Source of the DNA: Fomitopsis serialis
Taxonomy: Eukaryota > Basidiomycota > Agaricomycetes > Polyporales > Fomitopsidaceae
NCBI RefSeq assembly: GCF_022376445.1
Contig: NW_025955009.1
Location: 124,001-188,000, forward strand
Direction of reading: 5' to 3'
DNA length: 64,000 nt
Shown here: in pieces, positions 57,870 to 64,000 of the stretch
Numbering within the stretch: position 1 is the first letter of the stretch
How the letters are laid out: every line of letters begins with the position of its first letter
The notes under the pieces: generated by a model
What the model was told of the DNA's origin: nothing
What the model saw: the letters and a program-made list of their open reading frames with translations, nothing else
The model's database searches: none
Made by a program: the position numbers and the translations under genes

Positions 57870-58555
57870 AACAGCGGTGGGCGAGCTCGGTAGCGCAGCG
57901 GGGGCTTGTTGTGGAGGGTTGATGGGGACGTAGTAGCGTTTGGGAGAAGTTGGCGGCTGTAGGATACCACGTTGTGTCGAAAGCGATTTCCATGGTGGAG
58001 AGTGGGGGCGTGGATCGAGAGTTATGTAAGATGCAGATAGAGGCAGACCGACACCAAATAGGAGCCGAGGGAGTGCCTAGGCAGCCTAGGGCAGCGCGGG
58101 TAGAGGGCGGAGGCGGCGGGGCACAAGGCGGCAGCGGGAGGCAGAGGGCCTGAGGATGGCGCTGGGAGAGCCGGGATGAGTTGAAGCACACCGTTGGATG
58201 GGCCATGATGCATGATGGCATGATGGGAGGAGGAGGAGGAGGAGGAGGGGATTCCATTTAGTCCTCACGTTTGCGCGCCATAAGGCTCGCGACGCGTGAC
58301 AGCGTTCTCTATTTCGTGATGTCTCGAGCAGTGCGGAGGCCTCGAACGAGCGCTCGCTCCCATTGGCTGTCCGATGCGAGCTCCGAGCATACGACCATCA
58401 TACATAACTTCTAGCTCTACGGGGGATCGGCACTGAGGGGAGTTTGTAGAGGCTTGACATGGGCTGCTGGTTCTGCTCGCGGCCGGTAAAGCCTTGAGGT
58501 GAGCACTTGCCCGAGTAGGTCCCGGAGTTGAGAGTATCGAGAAGTAGCGCTTTGA
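57870..58555. other. intergenic with GGA microsatellite
   Basis: The minus-strand frame opening MEIAFDTTWYPTAANFSQTLL at about 57990 may be an upstream exon of the broken gene. A GGA run sits at about 58228-58250. No other structure was seen. Confidence 0.4.
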
Positions 58556-58597
58556 GGAGGAGGAGGAGGAGGAGGAGGAGGAGGAGGAGGAGGGGTC
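58556..58597. repeat. (GGA)n microsatellite, ~13 units
   Basis: An uninterrupted GAGGAGGAG tract. On the minus strand it reads as a poly-Ser run, which is not evidence of a gene. Confidence 0.95.
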
Positions 58598-58816
58598 CAT
58601 TCAGCCAGTGACTAGTGACTAGTCATCACGTACATCTCCCGAGAGGTAAATAGGTATGTCAGCTTTGCGACGGCAAACGCCGGGACGTAAGTTCTCAGGC
58701 TTTCCTAGATGAAGCTACAGAACTGGCATCTTCAATTCCATATTCGGTTTATGACGATCACTACGGTACGATGCATAGTGGCTGCTCGGTGAGAACAGTC
58801 GCATGAATATTACTGC

Positions 58817-60531
58817 TTAGAAGAAAAGGTCCCATACGCCCGCGAGAAGCTCTCCAGTGGGACGAACGTCCTCTTTCGTGAGGTGTGCGACCTGCATTGC
58901 AATCTCCTTGAGCGCCAAGCCCTCGTACGGCTTTGCAGTTAAGATAGTGCGACATTGAGGGCACGTGTACTGCTGCCTAGGCTCCTGACCGTATGTGCGC
59001 TCGTTGTGCAACGCTACCGACCGAAGCCAGTCGTATAGGCATGACCAGCAGAACGCATGCCCACACTGCGTGCTGTATAAATAGACCGCTGAGCAAACAA
59101 CATCTTACTGAGAGAAGCGTAGACACGAACATGGTGGGCCTAGAATACACCGACGAACAAATCGCACAAGTCGTATTCTCAATCAAGCGTTTCACGAAGG
59201 CCTGTCCAGAGAAGTGCTGAGATCAATCAACGAAGGCAGCAACGAACCCTACGTGAACGCACCGACGCTTCATTCAATTCTGCACCTTGTTTAGTGGCTT
59301 CCTCCATCCATTGCTGACATTCCTAGAGCAGCAGTAGCATCAGAAGATGGTAATTGCTGGACACATAGGGCGAACGGACCATCTATCATCAATCACATTC
59401 AGGACACATGGTTCAAAATAGACAAAGAGGACATCACCTGTGCTGCAGTGGCGGCGCCTTCCATTTCCATAACCTTTCTGTTCGACCGCTCCAGTTCCTA
59501 GAGACAAAACTGAGATTGAACGTCATGGTGTAAGGCAACAAAACCCACAAGCTGTGGTTCTGTGAGCCGCGCATGAATCGTTAAATGTATGATCATGGTC
59601 CCACCTTGCTCGCTGTCATCAATTCCTCATATTCTGCTAACTTCGTCTGCAGCTGGTTCAAAACCTGGCCGGGATGAGAACGAGCCCCCATATGCGTCAA
59701 GAATACTGACCAGCTATCGAATATGTGAGCAACAAACACAAGATCATTCAAATATGGATCACCTTCGTCGTGTTCGCTGTCGCTTGTTGTTCATCTGCCT
59801 TTCCCATCCAATAATCTAATGCCTGGATATGTTGGATGAGCTTAAGGATGACATGGTCGCCGCACATCACGGAATACTAACCAGCTTCATCCAGGCCTCA
59901 GTGCCATTCGAATAAATGAACAGATCAGGCACACCTTCATGTCTTTCATGCGGTCTCCTGGCATATGAGCTTCCGTCTCCGATTGCTTATGCACCTAAGC
60001 ACGTCAGTATACAACATGGAGTGCTAAAGGACGAACAAACAATCTGTTATGACGCTAAGTTGTTATGCGTTATGAGAGCAGGCTGAGATATACATACTTG
60101 GACATCTGCAGGTGCACCGCGGCGTCCTCTAGGCGCCGCTGGCACTTTATCATGTGGCGTTCTCGACTGCTGGCGAGGACGAAAGACATTTTGATGAGAC
60201 TGTTATAATATATGGGGCACGATGATAGGACTTACTGGTCTGGTATGAAGCGTCGTTTGGCGGACCTCTGCTGCGCCACTGGGCGACCGATTGTTGATGC
60301 CGTCATCGCTGGAAGAGATCTCAATGACGGTCACAGCTGAAGATCCGGCATCTGGTTTTCCGTTCTTGCGTGCCTTGCGAGACGGCTTCGTAGCACGTTT
60401 GGGATGGGAGCTCCGCCGCGATCGTCGTCAGAGGAGATCACCAGTATGTCCTTTAGATGGTCATCAATAGGGAGGTCAGGCTTCCGAGCATCAGGCTTCC
60501 GAGCTACCAAGACATCTCCTGAGGTACTCAT
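58817..60531 (-). CDS. RING-finger E3 ubiquitin ligase with coiled coil (agaricomycete family)
   Basis: The start MSTSGDVLVARKPDARKP at 60531 leads into an acidic Ser patch (DILVISSDDDRGG), a basic patch (KPSRKARKNGKPD) and a second VTVIEISSSDDG. Several small exons of helical, charged sequence (ELERSNRKVMEMEGAATAAQ) form a coiled coil. The C-terminal exons hold the zinc ligands of a C3HC4 RING: CAIC, then after a 59-nt intron CGHAFCWSC, and CPQCRTIL. Then come GLALKEIAMQVA and the terminal WDLFF. This layout with a final W-D-x-F-F is a common agaricomycete RING family as I recall it. The RING would recruit E2 enzymes and the coiled coil would give dimerisation. Internal exon borders are approximate; ligands and C-terminus are intact, so it is probably functional. 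Confidence 0.75.
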
Positions 60532-61195
60532 TGTAGTAGAAGGCCAGACGACGACGACAGCTGTGTGTGCACCAGTTAAGCTTGTGATGCTCTGCACGAT
60601 GTCCACTAGCCTTCTTTTAAGTCCTACAGCGGCGGCGATGCACAAAGCAGTACCTACTGAGCGAGTAATAGTGCTTCGCCGGCGTTTTCGTGCAGAACGT
60701 ACAATGCAATGTCTCGCCCAGCGCTCCGGTGGTACGATGGTGCGGTGGCCGCCCGCTGCATGCGCACGGTCGTCCAAAGACTTACGGGACCGACGCCATC
60801 TCGTAAGGCGAGCATATACGTCTGCGACAACCTTCGTCCACCTATGCGACGACATGATCACAGTAGTCTCACAAATGACATCAACTGCCATGGATAACGG
60901 TGACCGGGAAGCCCTCAGCTACTACCGTAACCGATAGCATTCGCTCATGATACTCCTGCTCTTCATATGCATGATGTCGAGTGTATATTGACTACAGTAT
61001 AGCGAAGCTTACCCTCTATGGCCCATATGGCCGTCAACATCGCGAAGACTGGCAGTAGCCTCGAGAGCCCGGCTGGCAGCGTGCATGACCCGCAGCACTT
61101 GCGCACGGAGCTCGGGTGGGACTCGGGGCGGCACGCCACCGTTCGAGCGCCGTAGTGTAATGCAGACGCGAGGATTAATCAATAGGGTGGTGCAT
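60532..61195. other. upstream region of the RING gene
   Basis: About 660 nt between a minus-strand gene and the 3' end of a dead ATPase. A 177-codon plus frame (60404-60937) is antisense to the RING gene's first exon and has no motif. Confidence 0.45.
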
Positions 61196-61199
61196 GGCC

Positions 61200-62990
61200 A
61201 GGATGGCAAAGCAGACGACGGATCGTGACGGCGCTGGCATAGATCGAGTAATTGAACATCCCTGGAAGATGGCGCGCGGTCCCCGGATGGCGCCCACCAG
61301 AGTAGAAAAACTAGGCTCCGTCAAGACGATGTCGGCAGCGAACAGGCAGCGTCGTCGCTAGCACCCTCGACGGTGATACCGACGTCTGCGGGGCAGGGAC
61401 GTCGTTAGCACCATCGCCAGTTATAGCGACGAAGTGGGCGAGACCCTAAAGACGCTTGGCGATCTCGTACTTGTGCTCGGGAAAGAGATGACAAAGCCGT
61501 CGGTGTCGAAAGCTATCTCGTCGAGTGATGCACGGTTGTACCAGCCTCGAGACCGTTCTTGAGTACCTTATCTGGCCATATGTGGTCGCCGGAACGACGG
61601 CCAGTGTCCTTCGCGATGGCGAGCTGGTCACTAGTAACCATCTTGACCTTGACGTTGTCGATCGCTTGAAACCGTTACTCACTATCGAAATCATCGCCCT
61701 CAACCTCTTCGTAAGTGACCGCGAGCGCTCGCAGATCGCGCGCGGCCAACTTAAAACATCGGCCTCGAGCTTGGTCTCTTGCTCCCCGGTCCTACGGCTC
61801 GTGCAGAGCTCGATCATGATACTGGTCATACATACCCTTGATAACACGTTTGAGGCGGCCGGTCGACTCCTCACGGTAGGTATGACCGTGCGATGAAGGG
61901 CTTGAAGTCGAGCAGCTTGACACCAAGGCGCGCGCGAGTGATGTCGGCGAGAGCGGCGAAGACGCAAGAGTTGATAGCGCCCTAGTTCGTGAAGCGCACG
62001 CGGCGCAGAGAATGACATCCTCAACAGAGAAAGGGTGAATGGTCTCGCGGCCGATGTTGAGTGTGTTGATCTTCAGAGTGCCAGTCTGTCGGAACACAGA
62101 ATGCAGCGGCGAGCTCCTCAATGACATTGATACGAGTGCCGATGGCCTTGTACTTCGCAAGCTGCTGAGCGCCAGGGTAACGGACAAGACGGCAATGGGG
62201 ATGCCACCGTTCAAATGCACTAGGATACCATAGAGGCCATGGCAGTAGTTGTAGTGGAAACCAGCGTACACGCAGAAAATCCCGGCAATGACGAAGATAC
62301 CGCTGGAGATCAGGCAGAAAGAGCCGATCTGTGCGAATCTTCGGGAAGTGACCGGTGATGTCGCCGTCCTGACCAACGAGCGACGCAGGGCGACCGATGA
62401 ACGTATGGAGACCGGTGGAGATGACGACGCCCTTAATCCCTCCCAGCTTGCAGGTTGAGCCATTACGCGCATACAGTCAGTGTCCAATCAAAGCCAGTAT
62501 AAGACTCAACGTACGAGAAGCATTGATCGTCAGCCTTCTGAGGCAACGACTCGCCAGTGAGGGCAGCCAGGTCGAGCGACACGTTGATGGACTCTGTCAG
62601 ACTGCAGTCGGCGGGAATAATGTCACCGCTCTTGAACGAGACCATGTCATCAGGGACGAGATCCGCAGACTCAATCTCCTTCCATTGGCCAGCGCGTTCG
62701 GCCTTGGTCTTCGGAGCGAGGGAGTCTATGCGTGCCTTCACAGTAAGTTATTATCGGCATTGCGCTCTCCGAGTAATCGAGACCGGGTTTCAGGAGCAGA
62801 AGGATGATGATACCGACGAAGTTTTGTAATTCCTCAATAGGGCGATAGCGGCAAGCGAGGCACCCTCCATGACCCACGATAGTGGGTCCCACATGAATAC
62901 CATGAACTGTATGAGCATTCCAAACGAGAGGATAAATGAGAACGATGAACCTGGAGAAATGTGTTCTGCTCCTCCTCCTCCTCCGACTCG
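61200..62990 (-). pseudogene. plasma-membrane H+-ATPase (Pma1-like), dead copy B, near full length
   Basis: Reading right to left: QFMVFMWDPLSWVMEGASLAAIAL, NFVGIIILLLL, KARIDSLAPKTKAERAGQW, KEIESADLVPDDMVSFKSGD, AALTGESLP (actuator TGES intact), FAQIGSFCLISSGIFVIAGIF, GGIPIAVLSVTLA, IEELAA, and then the phosphorylation site, where one A is missing (GACAGACTGG for GACAAGACTGG at about 62085), destroying DKTGT. Then FSVEDVILCAACASRT, STGRLKRVIKGM, KMVTSDQLAIAK, a TAG for CAG at about 61448, TGDGANDVPA and fragments to 61.2 kb. Many frame changes occur. The TAG and a missing base in the 'AARSAADIV' block are shared with copy A at 18.2-18.8 kb, which shows descent from one dead ancestor. Confidence 0.92.
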
Positions 62991-64000
62991 AGCCTTAGTC
63001 AGGCAGAGAGGAAGACAGCGCTAGCGGTAGCAGTACCTTGTGTATTCTGTGTGCGACACGGCCCTGCTATCATAGGCCAATGTGTACCCGCTCGACCTAG
63101 CACCCATTTCGGGCTTACCTTAGAGCTTGTCACGCGATGAACAGCGCGGTCAGGGTTTGGGACGATGTGGAGGGAGGAGGGTACGACGACTCGTCACCGC
63201 GCGCGCGAGCTGATCATGAAGCGCTGAAGTTCCAAGCACCGGTTCCGGAGTTTCCCCTAGCCACTGTGCCTGCCTGACCGCACATCAATACGCTCGCAGT
63301 GTTCGCACTTCGATGGGATAGGGAAAGCTCAGCTACCGCCTCTTCTTGACCCCTGGTGACGTGTGAGTCGGTCATGCATATTCGGGCTAACACCCCAGTA
63401 GTTACAGGATGAAAGAGCCTCCATGATCGCAGCGAGCATGGGACGGGGAGGAGAGGGCGAGGCGAAGGACAAGAAGAGGATAGCAAAGCGCAGGACCAGG
63501 TCCAGGACTAGGAGGGGGAAGGCCATAGCAAGGGCAAGCCAAGCGGGCACAACGATTCGCAAGCGAAAGGTACGACCTACGTACTAAAGGCGCCCACTCT
63601 ACTTGACGAACCAACAGATTATCGTTCGCGGTCGACCGTTCATTGGTGCGCCATCCGCAGTCCATTGACTGTCAGCTCACTCATCCAGTCGCCCGTCTGC
63701 CTGCCTCTTCGTTCGCCCACCCGACACTGATCTGTCTTCCGGTCGCTTGCTTGCTCAAGTACTGGTCCTCTCGTGCGCCCACTTGCTTCTCGCTCACTTG
63801 TTCGTCCGCTCTCTCTCCCGCTCCCTCGCACGCCCGCTCCTTCACGCCTCCGTTCCCTCGCACGTCCGTTTGCTCGGCCATCCACCCACTCGCCCACTCT
63901 CAACTCGGCTGTCACTCACTCGCCCGCCAACTTGACTATCCGCCCGCCAACTCCTTCGCAGATGCGCCAGCAACCATACAATGCGCGTGGCCAGTGTGGT
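62991..64000. other. terminal stretch with low-complexity tract
   Basis: No supported gene. From about 63680 to 63960 the DNA is a cryptic CGCCCRCTYGCTTGC-like repeat, the complement type of the tracts at 25.7, 26.9 and 45.1 kb. Minus-strand frames here are repeat-driven. Confidence 0.45.

Noticed and set aside
58556..58597. Poly-Ser protein N-terminus
   Set aside because: Purely a GGA microsatellite read in one frame; no downstream conserved sequence.
60404..60937. 177-codon plus-strand open frame
   Set aside because: Antisense to the RING-finger gene's first exon; no motif.
1..64000. tRNA or rRNA genes
   Set aside because: No cloverleaf or box A/B combination and no rRNA core sequence was recognised by eye; a covariance-model scan would be needed to be sure.

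Overview
The window looks like nuclear DNA of a GC-rich agaricomycete fungus. A polypore-like lineage is likely, but that is inference. The evidence is the many short GT-AG introns of about 50-60 nt, a fungal external alternative NADH dehydrogenase, a RING E3 family ending in a W-D-x-F-F motif, and several protein families that I know only from Agaricomycetes. No tRNA, rRNA, CRISPR array or organellar gene was recognised.

Layout. From 0.2 to 5 kb lies a same-strand cluster of three related F-box/LRR-like genes, all damaged to some degree. From 6.8 to 11.8 kb are two clean convergent housekeeping-type genes: a compact WH1+CRIB (N-WASP-like) protein and a mitochondrial type II NADH dehydrogenase. 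From 12.5 to 28.5 kb is a repeat-rich stretch of dead genes: a Prp5/DDX46-like helicase, a plasma-membrane H+-ATPase fragment, a Ser/Thr-rich repeat protein with frameshifts, an RNase H relic and a Yvh1 phosphatase relic. Minisatellites and dispersed non-coding repeats are mixed in. One small membrane-anchored hypothetical gene at 16.8 kb looks intact.

From 28.8 to 34.1 kb (gene A) and 45.9 to 51.2 kb (gene B), both on the minus strand, are two large multi-exon genes. Gene B carries a PHD-like zinc finger and a PWWP-like module. Gene A carries a conserved 'WRS' C-terminal domain. They share a short N-terminal motif, and each has its own recent internal tandem-repeat expansion. Inverted AGTACTC-rich termini at about 37.37 and 51.42 kb could bound a roughly 14 kb element containing gene B. 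This is the best candidate for an undescribed system here.

From 54 to 64 kb are an intact membrane/coiled-coil gene, a conserved basidiomycete gene broken by frameshifts, an intact RING-finger gene, and a second dead copy of the same H+-ATPase. That copy shares lesions with the one at 18 kb.

Clean multi-exon genes sit beside strongly damaged ones. The damage includes stop codons and lost catalytic residues, so most of it looks like true decay and not base-calling error. A few single-base homopolymer indels, such as the one near 32.59 kb, could still be assembly errors.
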